A stretch of DNA of 64,000 bases from Streptomyces nymphaeiformis (lineage in GTDB: Bacteria > Actinomycetota > Actinomycetes > Streptomycetales > Streptomycetaceae), in the NCBI RefSeq assembly GCF_014203895.1, contig NZ_JACHJY010000007.1, positions 1-64,000 of the forward strand, written 5' to 3'. Below the pieces are notes generated by a model. That model had not been told where the DNA came from, did no database searches, and worked only from the letters and a program-made list of their open reading frames with translations. A program made the position numbers and the translations under genes. Below, piece after piece: positions 16,259-25,300 of the stretch. How positions within the stretch are numbered: position 1 is the stretch's first letter; every line of letters starts with the position of its first letter.

Positions 16259-17170
16259 ATGATCGACCTGCCTACCGCCGTGCTGGACTCGCTGTCCGGG
16301 CTCGCCTTCGGTGATGCCTTCGGCGACCGCTGGTTCGGCATCCTGCGCCGCGAAGGCACCGCGGCCCTGGAGGCACGGACCCTGCCCCCGGGGCCGCTGT
16401 GGCGGTGGAGCGACGACACCGCCCAGGCGCTCGTCCTTGTCCGGGAACTCAGCCAGGGCAGTGGTGCCGTCGACCAGGACCGCCTCGCCCTGCACCTCGC
16501 CGAGGCCTACGCCGACGACACCCACCGCGGCTACGGGGCCTCCATGCACGACGTACTGCGCCGGATCGGCGCGGGCGAGCCCTGGCGGGAAGTGGTCGCC
16601 GGGCAGTTCGGCGGCCAGGGCTCCTGGGGCAACGGCGCGGCCATGCGCGTCGCCCCGCTCGGTGCCTGGCACGCCGCCGACCTCGACGCCGTCGCCGATC
16701 AGGCCGCCCGCCAGAGCGCGGTGTCGCACCACCACCCGGAAGCGGTCGCCGCGGCGGTGGCCGTAGCCCTCGCCGCGGCACTGGCAGCGCGCAGCCGCGG
16801 CGGGCCCGCGCCGGCACGTCCGGACTTCCTCCACGCCATCGCCGCGCGCCTCCCCGACAGCGACGTCCGATCGGGACTGCGGATCGCGGCCCGGATGCCG
16901 GCACGCACCTCGGTCCGGCATGCCGCGGAGGTCCTGGGATCCGGCTACCGGATGTCCGGACCCGACACCGCCCCGTACGCCCTGTGGTGCGCGGCCGGGC
17001 ACCTCGACGACCTCCATGAGGGCCTGTGGACCACCGTCGCCGGGCGCGGCGACATCGACACCACCTGCGCCATCGCCGGTGGAGTGATCGCCGCTCGCAC
17101 GGGCACCACCGCTCTCCCGCCCGCCTGGCACACCACCCGCGAACCGCTGCCCCCACTCACGTCGCAGTAG
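16259..17170 (+). CDS. ADP-ribosylglycohydrolase family protein
   Basis: 303 residues, usual family length. Opens DSLSGLAFGDAFGDRWFGIL. The metal-binding motif is RWSDDTAQAL (W-T/S-D-D-T) and the distal motif is GRGDIDTTCAIAGGVIAA (D-x-D-T/S). These place two magnesium ions for removal of ADP-ribose from proteins or release of ADP-ribose from conjugates. Metal ligands are intact. The cytosolic enzyme could reverse the action of an ADP-ribosyltransferase; the adjacent SUKH protein suggests toxin defence, but no toxin is visible. ATG 16259 has the family start. Confidence 0.9.
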   Translation: MIDLPTAVLDSLSGLAFGDAFGDRWFGILRREGTAALEARTLPPGPLWRWSDDTAQALVLVRELSQGSGAVDQDRLALHLAEAYADDTHRGYGASMHDVLRRIGAGEPWREVVAGQFGGQGSWGNGAAMRVAPLGAWHAADLDAVADQAARQSAVSHHHPEAVAAAVAVALAAALAARSRGGPAPARPDFLHAIAARLPDSDVRSGLRIAARMPARTSVRHAAEVLGSGYRMSGPDTAPYALWCAAGHLDDLHEGLWTTVAGRGDIDTTCAIAGGVIAARTGTTALPPAWHTTREPLPPLTSQ

Positions 17171-17364
17171 GAACCCGTGCGGCCCCACGTGCCCAACGGA
17201 ACAGGAGGCACGGCTCGAAACAGCATCGCGCCCATGGACGACGAGACTGTCACCGCGCTGCTGGAAGCCGTGGGTCCGCCGGGGAACGGTTCGTGGTGTC
17301 ACCCTGTCGCGGGCACACTCTGCCGGGGTCGGGATGCCCGCCCACCGAGCGGTGTCGAAACGCA

Positions 17365-17402
17365 CGGTGGGCCCGGCCGGTGAGAACCGGCCGGGCCCAC
17401 CG
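17365..17402. terminator. strong bidirectional hairpin terminator
   Basis: CGGTGGGCCCGGCCGGT - GAGA - ACCGGCCGGGCCCACCG: 17 perfect base pairs and a GNRA tetraloop, between the convergent ADP-ribosylglycohydrolase and metalloprotease genes. It is 29 bases beyond the metalloprotease stop codon, which it most likely serves. Confidence 0.9.
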
Positions 17403-17430
17403 GCTGCACCTGCGGGGCCTGTGGGGAGGC

Positions 17431-19509
17431 TCAGCCGGTGGTGACCGCGGTGTCGTCGATCAGGAAGCTGGTGGCCAGCGACGAGTCCTCGGTGCCCGTG
17501 AACTTGATCGTGACCGTCTTGCCCTTGAACGCCGACAGGTCAAGGGTGCGCTGGGTGTAGCCGCTCGGCGTGGCGTTGGAGTACGTCGCCAGGGTGGTGG
17601 TGCTGGTGCCGTTGACGACCTGGGCCTTCAGCGTGTCGTACGCCGTGGTGCCCGACTCCTTGGTGTCGATCGACAGGAAGAAGCCGAGCGTGGGCGCCGT
17701 GGCGGTGGCCGGGATGGTCACCGTCTGGGACAGGGTGTCGGTGTGCGCGCTGCCGTACCCGTCCAGCCAGGCGTAGTACGAGCCCGAGTGCGCGGTGGCG
17801 CCGGTGTCGTTGGTGATCACGCCGGAGCTGGAGGTCCAGTTGACCGCGCCGGACTCGAAGCCCGGGTTGGCGAGCAGGTTGGAGCCGCTCGGCGGGGGCG
17901 TGGTGCCGCCGCCGCAGGTGGTGGAGGTCGGGACGACGGCCACGCCGCTCCAGGCCTTCTCCACCGCGGCGCACTGGCTGCTGCTCGCGCCGTACAGGTC
18001 GATCGCGGCCTTGATGCTCGCGGTACGGGCCTCGGGGTAGGTGGTGCCCGAGGTCATGTACGTGGTGAGCGCGCGGTACCAGATCTTGCCCGCGGCGTCG
18101 TTGCCGACGCCGGTGACCGTTCCGCCGTCGCAGGTCGGGCTGTTGCCCCACTGGGAGGAACCGGAGCCGACCGCCAGCAGGTAGAAGAAGTGGTTGCCCA
18201 CTCCGGAGGAGTAGTGCGGGTCGAGGTTCTTGGTGTTGGTGGTCCAGCAGCTCTGCGAGACGCCGTCCTTCTTCGGGTCGTCCATGTACCGCAGCGGCGT
18301 GGAGCTGATCTTCTCGCCGATGAGGTAGTCGGGCGTGTCCGCCGCGCTGTTGGCGTTGAACTCCACCAGGGTGCCGAAGATGTCGCTGGTCGCCTCGTTC
18401 AGGCCTCCCGCGTCACCGAAGTAGTTCAGTCCGGCGGTGGCGGAGGTGACGCCGTGGCTCATCTCGTGGCCGGCGACGTCGAGTTCGGTGAACGGCTTGT
18501 CGCCGGGGGCGCCGTCGCCGTAGATCATGCTGAAGCTGGTGTCGTCCCAGCCGGCGTTGGCGTAGTTGTTGCCGTAGTGCACGAAGGAGCGGGCGCCGAC
18601 GCCGTCGTTCTTGATGCCGCTGCGGCCGTGCACGTTCTTGTAGTAGTCCCAGGTCGCCTGGATGCCGAAGTGGGCGTCGGCCGCGACGGTGGCGCGGTCG
18701 CTGAGCGTTCCGTTGCCCCACACGTTGTCGGTGTCGGTGAAGGCCTTGCCCCAGCCGGCCGGCGGGCTGTCGTTGGTGGCGGTCAGGTTCTGCGCGTCCC
18801 GGGTCTCCCCGTTGCCGCGGGTGGCGTCCTTGAGCTGGTAGCCGCCGGAGATGGCGGTGGTGGTCAGCGGGACGTCGCCCACCTGGTAGCCGTGGCCGGT
18901 GCCCTCGGCGGTGTGGAAGGCGTTCCACGTCTGCCCGACCTTGCCGGTCACGGCGTCCACCAGCACGTTGAAGTGGCTGGGCGACTGGTCCGGGGCGATG
19001 CCGTCGACGGTCACCTGCCACGCCAGCCGCGGGGTGCCGGAGAGCGCGTCCACCACCAGCTTGCTGGTGGTCTTGGCGCGCTTGCCCTGGAACTTCTGCT
19101 GCGCCAGGGTCTCGGCGCGCTTGGCGCTGACCTTGGGGGTCACCGGAAGGGAGAGGCTCTTCTTGAGGGTCAGCGTGCTCTCGCGGAACGCCCCGCTGGG
19201 TGCGGAGTGCACGATGACGTCGCCGCCCAGGACGGGCAGGCCGCGGTATTCACGCGTCATGTGCACGTGCCGGGTGCCGTCCCTGTCGACCAGGACCGAG
19301 GCGGACTTGAAGGTGTCGTCCGAGCTCGCGCGAACCGCTGCGGGGTGGGCGGCGATCGAGTCGCGAGCGTCCTGGACGGCCTGGGTCTTGTCGGCCTTGG
19401 GCGGGTGGGGCCGAGCGGCGTCGGCGGCGACGGCGGGGGATCCCATGCCGGCTATCAGCAGGCCGCTGACGGTCAGCGAGATCGATGCGGCGAGAACAGT
19501 TCTCTTCAT
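17431..19509 (-). CDS. secreted M4 (thermolysin-type) zinc metalloprotease with C-terminal binding domain
   Basis: 692 residues. Signal peptide MKRTVLAASISLTVSGLLIA ending near AVAADA; FTP/PepSY propeptide to about 200 (YRGLPVLGGDVIVH, WQVTVDG); catalytic domain with HEMSH near 348-352 (zinc ligands, catalytic Glu) and the third zinc ligand in GLNEATSDIFG. GVGNHFFYLLAVG and the peptidase C-terminal helix bundle follow. After a short GGGTTPPPSG linker comes a 130-residue beta-sandwich (LLANPGFESGAVNW ... FLIDDTAVTTG), probably a carbohydrate- or protein-binding module. Works outside the cell on peptides after autoprocessing. ATG 19509 gives a standard signal; longer frames add Arg/Pro-rich residues. 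Confidence 0.95.
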   Translation of the reverse strand: MKRTVLAASISLTVSGLLIAGMGSPAVAADAARPHPPKADKTQAVQDARDSIAAHPAAVRASSDDTFKSASVLVDRDGTRHVHMTREYRGLPVLGGDVIVHSAPSGAFRESTLTLKKSLSLPVTPKVSAKRAETLAQQKFQGKRAKTTSKLVVDALSGTPRLAWQVTVDGIAPDQSPSHFNVLVDAVTGKVGQTWNAFHTAEGTGHGYQVGDVPLTTTAISGGYQLKDATRGNGETRDAQNLTATNDSPPAGWGKAFTDTDNVWGNGTLSDRATVAADAHFGIQATWDYYKNVHGRSGIKNDGVGARSFVHYGNNYANAGWDDTSFSMIYGDGAPGDKPFTELDVAGHEMSHGVTSATAGLNYFGDAGGLNEATSDIFGTLVEFNANSAADTPDYLIGEKISSTPLRYMDDPKKDGVSQSCWTTNTKNLDPHYSSGVGNHFFYLLAVGSGSSQWGNSPTCDGGTVTGVGNDAAGKIWYRALTTYMTSGTTYPEARTASIKAAIDLYGASSSQCAAVEKAWSGVAVVPTSTTCGGGTTPPPSGSNLLANPGFESGAVNWTSSSGVITNDTGATAHSGSYYAWLDGYGSAHTDTLSQTVTIPATATAPTLGFFLSIDTKESGTTAYDTLKAQVVNGTSTTTLATYSNATPSGYTQRTLDLSAFKGKTVTIKFTGTEDSSLATSFLIDDTAVTTG

Positions 19510-19857
19510 GGGCCGGGATCGTGGCCGTGGTCGGGAACCCGGGTCAACGGGCGCCAACTCTGTTTAATTGCGGGCGTTGTGAAGAGGCCGGTGACCGGAT
19601 CTTCCTCGGCCACGGCTCAGCCGCACCCTGAGCTTTGGTCAAAACTGTTCACAGAGTGTCTAACGTCTCGTCGATATCCGGCCTGACCGTGGCTAGCCTG
19701 TCGCCGATTCATCCCCCCACGAGGGCGCTGCCGCAGACCGTGCCCCCCATCCCCAGGCACGCGACGCAGGTGCAGGAGGCGAGAGACTGGTGGACACCAG
19801 TGGCTCAGCACGGTCGGGCAGTCGGCCCAGGTCCCACCGCTACTGGAGCTGCAGACC
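19510..19857. promoter_or_regulatory. 348-base intergenic region between the metalloprotease and the divergent HTH gene
   Basis: No supported gene. It contains an AT-richer patch (19632-19668, GGTCAAAACTGTTCACAGAG and onward) about 120-160 bases before the protease start, where its promoter and operator are expected. I see no perfect long palindrome. Confidence 0.45.
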
Positions 19858-20790
19858 GTGCAACAGCGAGAACACGCAGCGGATCTCCTCGATCTGCTCC
19901 GCACCGGCCCCTTCGAGGCCGCCCTGGACTGCGCCGTGCGGGCCAGCGGGCTCAGCCTCGAACGCATCCGGCACCGGCTCGCCGAGCGCGGCGTCGAGGT
20001 CAGCGTCACCACGCTCAGCTACTGGCGACGCGGCCGCAGCCGCCCCGAACGACCCCGGTCCCGGCAGGCCGTCCGGCTCCTGGAAGAGCTGTTGGGAGTC
20101 CCCACCGACGGCCTGGTCTCGCTGCTCGGCCCGCGCCGCCCTCGCGGCCGCTGGGTCAACCGGGACTCCGAAGTACTGGAGACCGCGCACCTGTGGCGGG
20201 AGTTCGTCAGCCTCCCCGAGCTGCTGGCCGAGCTGGGCAGCACGGACGACGGCCTGCTGCGCGTCGCCGCCCACGACAGCTACGCGCTCGACGCGCAGGG
20301 CGCCGGAACTCGGCTGACCACCCGTCTGACGCTGAAGGCAACCCGAGACGGTGTGGATCGCTGTGTGGTGGTCCTCCGCGGCGAAGACCCCGACAGAGCG
20401 CTGCCCGAGTTCGCCGACGTGCGCAACGCCCGCCTCGGGCGGCTGCGCTCGGATCGCAGCGTGCCGTTGGTGGTCGCCGAACTGTTCCTGGACCGCACGC
20501 TGTCCGAGGGCGGGACCACGCTGATCGAGTACACCTTGCGGTTCCCCGAGAACGGGCGCCGTGCCGAGGAGTGCGGGCGGGGGTTCCCCGCCCCCGCCCT
20601 CCTCTACACCCTGGAGGTCGCCTTTCACCCGGACGCCGTGCCTGTACGTTGCCGGTCCTGCTTCAGCACCGCGGTCACCGGGGAGCCGGTGACCGGGGAA
20701 CCGGTGTGGATCAGTGCCGCCGGCCGGGTGCACGCCGTCTTCGAGAACCCGGGGCCCGGCTTCCGGTCCCTGCGCTGGGAGTGGAGCTGA
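19858..20790 (+). CDS. HTH-containing hypothetical protein (Streptomyces type)
   Basis: 310 residues from GTG 19858. The N-terminal 75 residues form a Xre-like HTH (ALDCAVRASGLSLERIRHRL, VSVTTLSYWRRGRSRPERPR) of the kind in which a YWRRGRS recognition segment follows. The rest is a beta-rich domain (TLSEGGTTLIEYTLRFPENG, CGRGFPAPALLYTLEVAFHP) with two close Cys (CRSC). This architecture recurs in Streptomyces as an HTH hypothetical; no function is known to me. It is divergent from the M4 protease, so it may regulate it. GGAG lies 10 bases upstream of GTG. A repeated GEPVTGEPV segment near residue 275 comes from a 12-base duplication. Confidence 0.75.
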   Translation: MQQREHAADLLDLLRTGPFEAALDCAVRASGLSLERIRHRLAERGVEVSVTTLSYWRRGRSRPERPRSRQAVRLLEELLGVPTDGLVSLLGPRRPRGRWVNRDSEVLETAHLWREFVSLPELLAELGSTDDGLLRVAAHDSYALDAQGAGTRLTTRLTLKATRDGVDRCVVVLRGEDPDRALPEFADVRNARLGRLRSDRSVPLVVAELFLDRTLSEGGTTLIEYTLRFPENGRRAEECGRGFPAPALLYTLEVAFHPDAVPVRCRSCFSTAVTGEPVTGEPVWISAAGRVHAVFENPGPGFRSLRWEWS

Positions 20791-20909
20791 ACGGCGGCGA
20801 CGCTTGATGCCACCCCGTCGAAGTCGCCGGGTCCCAGCGGTTGGCAGGCACACCTCCCACCCCGCCTGACGAGACCTCCGCGGAGTCCCGGGATCCGGCG
20901 TACGTCACG

Positions 20910-22226
20910 TCAGGCATCGGCGGCCGTGCCGCTTTCCGGCAGCAGTTCGGGCATCCCCTCCACCAGCACCGCGACTCCGACCACCTCGCCGGCCTCGGAG
21001 CGGCCGACCCAGACGGGATGGGTGCCGTCCCCTGTCGTCGCGAAGGCCACGAGCTCGCCGCCGGAAACCCGGTCCCGGGTGCGCAGCAGGTACATGGAGT
21101 CGTCGAGGTCCTCGTACACGCCCGGGTCCAGGTCCGGGTCTCCCTCGATCAGTCCTTTCTCGAAGAGGGCGAGGAGCGGCTCCCAGGCCCCGGCGTCGGC
21201 GAAGCAGCCCGTGGCTCCGTCGGTGGAGAAGCCGAAGATCTCGTTCTCCCGGAGCAGGCGTGGGTCGTCGTCGGGTCGGAGAGCCATCTCCCAGGTCGCG
21301 GCGGGGACGTCGCTGACGAGGACGCGGACGGCCAGCGTGTCCGTGCGCGTGACCTGGCTCCTCTCCCACTCGCAGTGATAGGCGTAGCGGGCCTGTGCCT
21401 CCTCCAGTCCGTACTCTCCCGGCGGGACGGGGACCGTGATGTGCGGCCCGTCGCCGTCGTCGCCGTCCGGTCCGGAGACCGCCAGCAGCCCGCTGGGCAC
21501 ACGCAGGGTTCCGATCCGGCGCGGCTCCACGACCGTCATCTCGGGGTGGTGCCCATCGGTCACGCGCACGCCGGGCCGGAACAGTTCGGTGATCGGCCCG
21601 GGCTGTGCGGGGCGGGGCGGACGCCAGCAGGTGGCCGGCGCGGGACCGCTACGGTCGTCGGCCGCCTCGGCGATCTCGAAGACCGGCTGTTCTGTGAGCC
21701 CGTGGACCTGGGCCGAGAGCAGCGGCCACTCCCCGAAGACAGGCCGGTCCATCCAGCGCTCGTCGTCGCGGACGCTGGGCACGGTGCCGTACGAGCCCCC
21801 GCCCTTGCCCTGGGGCTCCTCCGTCCGCCGGCCCCTCCCGTCCGGGAAGAGCTCCACGGTGATGCGCGGACACGCCTCGTCGAATTCCGCCGTCTCCGGA
21901 CCGGTATAGGTCCAGCCGACCGTGTGCCGGCGCAGCAGCCGCGCCGGGTCGTCCAGCAGCCGCATGTCCAGCTCGTACGTACGCCGGCCCTGAGCGTCGT
22001 AGACCCACAGCCCGACGTAGTGGTCTCGCCAGGAGACGAGCCGGACCTCCAGCGGAGCCTCCCGGCCCGCCGCCCGGTACACCACCGCGTACGGAAGCCC
22101 GGCGGCGTCCCGCTCACGCGCCTCCCCCACCGATATCGGCTGCCAGGGCATGCGGGCCTCCGGGTCCCAACCCTGCGCGTACCCCACCTCGACCACCATT
22201 GCCGCTCCCCGCTCCCGCTCGCTCAC
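20910..22226 (-). CDS. DUF4241 domain protein
   Basis: 438 residues from GTG 22226, with ATG 22199 as an alternative. The C-terminal half carries the DUF4241 pattern: IGTLRVPSGLLAVSGPDG, VPPGEYGLEEAQARYAYHCE, then ATWEMALRPDD, FSTDGATGCFADAGAWEPLL and GDGTHPVWVGRSEAGEVVGV. The N-terminal 180 residues look like a separate beta-rich domain. DUF4241 proteins are intracellular and of unproven role; they often occur beside toxin- or immunity-type genes. It lies 79 bases downstream of the STAND gene on the same strand and may be co-transcribed with it. Confidence 0.8.
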   Translation of the reverse strand: MSERERGAAMVVEVGYAQGWDPEARMPWQPISVGEARERDAAGLPYAVVYRAAGREAPLEVRLVSWRDHYVGLWVYDAQGRRTYELDMRLLDDPARLLRRHTVGWTYTGPETAEFDEACPRITVELFPDGRGRRTEEPQGKGGGSYGTVPSVRDDERWMDRPVFGEWPLLSAQVHGLTEQPVFEIAEAADDRSGPAPATCWRPPRPAQPGPITELFRPGVRVTDGHHPEMTVVEPRRIGTLRVPSGLLAVSGPDGDDGDGPHITVPVPPGEYGLEEAQARYAYHCEWERSQVTRTDTLAVRVLVSDVPAATWEMALRPDDDPRLLRENEIFGFSTDGATGCFADAGAWEPLLALFEKGLIEGDPDLDPGVYEDLDDSMYLLRTRDRVSGGELVAFATTGDGTHPVWVGRSEAGEVVGVAVLVEGMPELLPESGTAADA

Positions 22227-22304
22227 GTGCTGAGCTGCAAGGTAACGGCCGCCTGTGACAACGGTCCTGTGGGCGGTGAGGCCCGCGCCTGAGGATCGTG
22301 GGCG

Positions 22305-25300
22305 TCAGTTGGGGCAGGTGTTCCGGTAGCCGGGGGTGGACAGATAGCGGGCCCATTCGTCGGACTCCAGCCCACCGCCGGCGACCAGACAGGCCGTCCG
22401 GTCGAGGTGGTCACGTACGTCGTAGGTGGGTCTCAGGTCCCAGAGGACGACGTCGCCGCGGCTGCCCGCGGTCGCGAGGAGCTCTCCGTCGGTGGAGAAC
22501 GCGACCTCTTGGGCGCCGTCCAGGTTCTTCGCCAGGGCCGTTCCGAGCTGCCGGGGCCGGGTCCGGTCGCCGAGGTCCCACAGGAGGACGTTTCCGTCGG
22601 CTCCGGCAGTCGCCATGATGTCGGCGGACGGGGTGAGGGCCATGGAGAGTACGTGGTCGCCGTTGTGCGGAGTCAGAGGTTCGCCCAGGCGCTGGGCGTG
22701 AGTCCGGTCCTTGAGGTTCCAGAGGATGGCGGTCCCCTGGAAGTCGCTGGTGACCAGGAGGTCTCCCGCCGGGGACATCACCGCCCCGCCCACCTCGTGC
22801 TCGTGGCCCAGGAGCGCCTGCCCGAGCTGACGCGGACGGCTGGGATCGGTGACGTCCCACAGCCGGGCGCCGTTCGGATCGCCCGGGTCGCCGAACGCGT
22901 CGGTGGCGCTCGGATCCGCCGAGGCGTTCTGCAGGAACACGCCTTCGCTGTCCGAGACGGTGACGGTCGGTTCGGGGAGGGGGCTGCGCGTCGACGAGGC
23001 GGCCCCCGACCCGGCCACGAGGGCCAGGACGTGGTCGTCGTGGACCCGCCAGACGTTGAGCACGTTCTGACGGTCGAGCGCCTTCGCCCGGAGGCGCGGC
23101 CTGCCCGTGTCCCGCAGGTCCCAGAAGGTGGCGCCCAGTGCGCCGCTCACCACGAGGGTCCTCCCGTCGCCCGAGAACACCAGGGACTCCACGCCCGGTG
23201 CCAAGCCGGTGAGCGAGGGCGCCAGGCGGCGGGGCCGGGCGCGATCGGTCAGGTCCCACAGGATGACGGTCCCCTCGAAGTCCGCCGTGGCCAGCGTCCG
23301 GCCGTCGGGGGCGAAGGCGACGGCGCGCACTTCACGGCCGGTGTGCCCGGTGAGGGCGGCGAGCCGACGGGGACGAGCCGGATCGCCGGTCTCCCACAGG
23401 GCGACGGCGCCGTCCCGGGCGCCGGTCGCGAGCATCGTGCCGTCCCCCGACAGGGCCAGGGCGTCGATGAACCGGAACCCGGTGCCGGTCTGGTAACTCC
23501 CGGTGGAGTCGACGAACGGGGGGCCGAAGGCCCGCGGGTGACCGGTGCGTTCGAGGTTCCACAGCGTGATCACGCCGTCGCCGCTCCCGCTCGCGGCTCC
23601 TCGGCCGTCGGGTGCGAAGGCCATGGCTCTGTCGTCCTGGCCGGCCGTCAGTCTGTCGATCCGTTGCGGGTGGTCGATGTCGCGGACGTCCCACAGTTGC
23701 AGCCCGGTGTCCCGGCTTCCGATGGTGGCCAGGGTGGCTCCCCGGGGTGCGAAGACCGCCCTGCCGTCGAGCAGGAACCGCGTGAGTTCGCCGGCCGGAC
23801 GCGGACGGGCCGGATCGCCGACGTTCCACATGCCGATGCCGTAGAGGCCCCCGAGTGCCAGCGTCCTGCCGTCGGCGGACAACGCGAGCGAGGAGACCGA
23901 TTCGGGCAGGGCGGGAGCGAGCCGGCCGAGCGGCCGGGGATCCTGGCGTCGTCGGATGTCCCAAAGGGTCACCGGATACTCCTTGGTGGTCCGGGCGGCC
24001 GTGGCCATCACCGTGCCGTCCCGGGAGAAGGCGACCTTGTCGACCGGTGCGGCACGGTCGTCGACCGGCTCCCCGTACGGGCGGGGCCGGGCGGGATCGG
24101 TCAGGTCCCACAGCTGAAGCCCCGGTGCCGCCTCGCTCGACCGGACGAGCACGGTGCCGTCCGGCGACAGCCACGCGTTCGTCCGCCTGTCGCCGTCAGC
24201 GGCTGGTACGGCACCGGTCCGGCGGGGATGCCGTGGGTCGGCCAGGTCCCAGACCGCGGCGGCGCCGCCGTGATCGGCCGCCACCAGCCTGCGGTCGTCC
24301 GCCGAGAACGCCACCGCGGCGGCGCCGTCGGCTCCCGGAATCGTGAGACGTTCCCCCAACTGGTGGGGGCGCACCGGGTCCTGCATGTCCCAGATCATCA
24401 CGCCGCCCCGTGCGAAGGCGGCCGCGAGGTACCGGCCACTGGGGGCGTACGCCACCGAGTCCACCTCGCTGTCCGGACCGACGAGGCGGCCGGCGTACGC
24501 CGTCGTGGTGAGCTCCCTCTGCAGCGCCGCGTAGGTCTCCGCGTCGGGGTGGAGCCGGTGGGCGGCGATGCCGAGGCGCAGCGCGGTGCGGGGGTCGGTC
24601 TCCAGGGCCGCGTCGGCCTGGGCGACGAGCTGCCGTACGGTCGCGACCCGCTGCTGGTCCCGGGCGGTGGAACGCTGCTGCAGGGCGACGACGGCGGCCG
24701 CGGAGGCGATGACGACCAGCGCTGTCAGGCCGGCGATCACCATGTGCCGGACGCGCGCGGAGCGCCGCGCGCCGCGGGTGGACGCGGTCAGGAACGCGGC
24801 CGCGGCGGGGCTCGGGCGGTCGGCGTCGCCCGGACGGTCGGCCCATTCGCGGGCCGCCTGGAGGCGGATGCCGCGGTAGAGCAGGCCGGGATCGCGGTCG
24901 GCGCCGGCCCACTCGGCGGCGGCCTGTTCGAGTTGCTGCCGGATCAGCAGGCCGGTCCGGTCCGCGTCGATCCACCGGCGCAGGCGGGGCCAGGCGCGCA
25001 GCAGGGCCTCGTGCGTGATCTCGACGGTGTCCTGCCGCTGCGTCAGCAGGCGCCCTCGGGTGTAGGCATCGACGACCGTGGTGACGGTGTCGGGGGCCGG
25101 GCCGATGTCTTCCAGGGCGGTACGGGGCAGCCGGCGGCGGGTGTCCTGGGTCCCCTCGCCGACCCTCACCAGGCGCAGGAAGAGTGTGCGGGCGGCCTGT
25201 TGCTCCTTGGGGTCGAGGGATCCGAAGAGTTGCTCGGCGGTGGTCGCGATGGCCTGGTGGATACCGCCGGTGGCCCTGTACCCGTCGACGGTCAGGGTGT

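Noticed and set aside
17026..19686. A very long plus-strand open frame (886 codons) opposite the metalloprotease
   Set aside because: Its product is Val/Gly/Arg-rich low complexity and lies exactly antisense to a gene with clear M4 motifs; a typical high-GC shadow.
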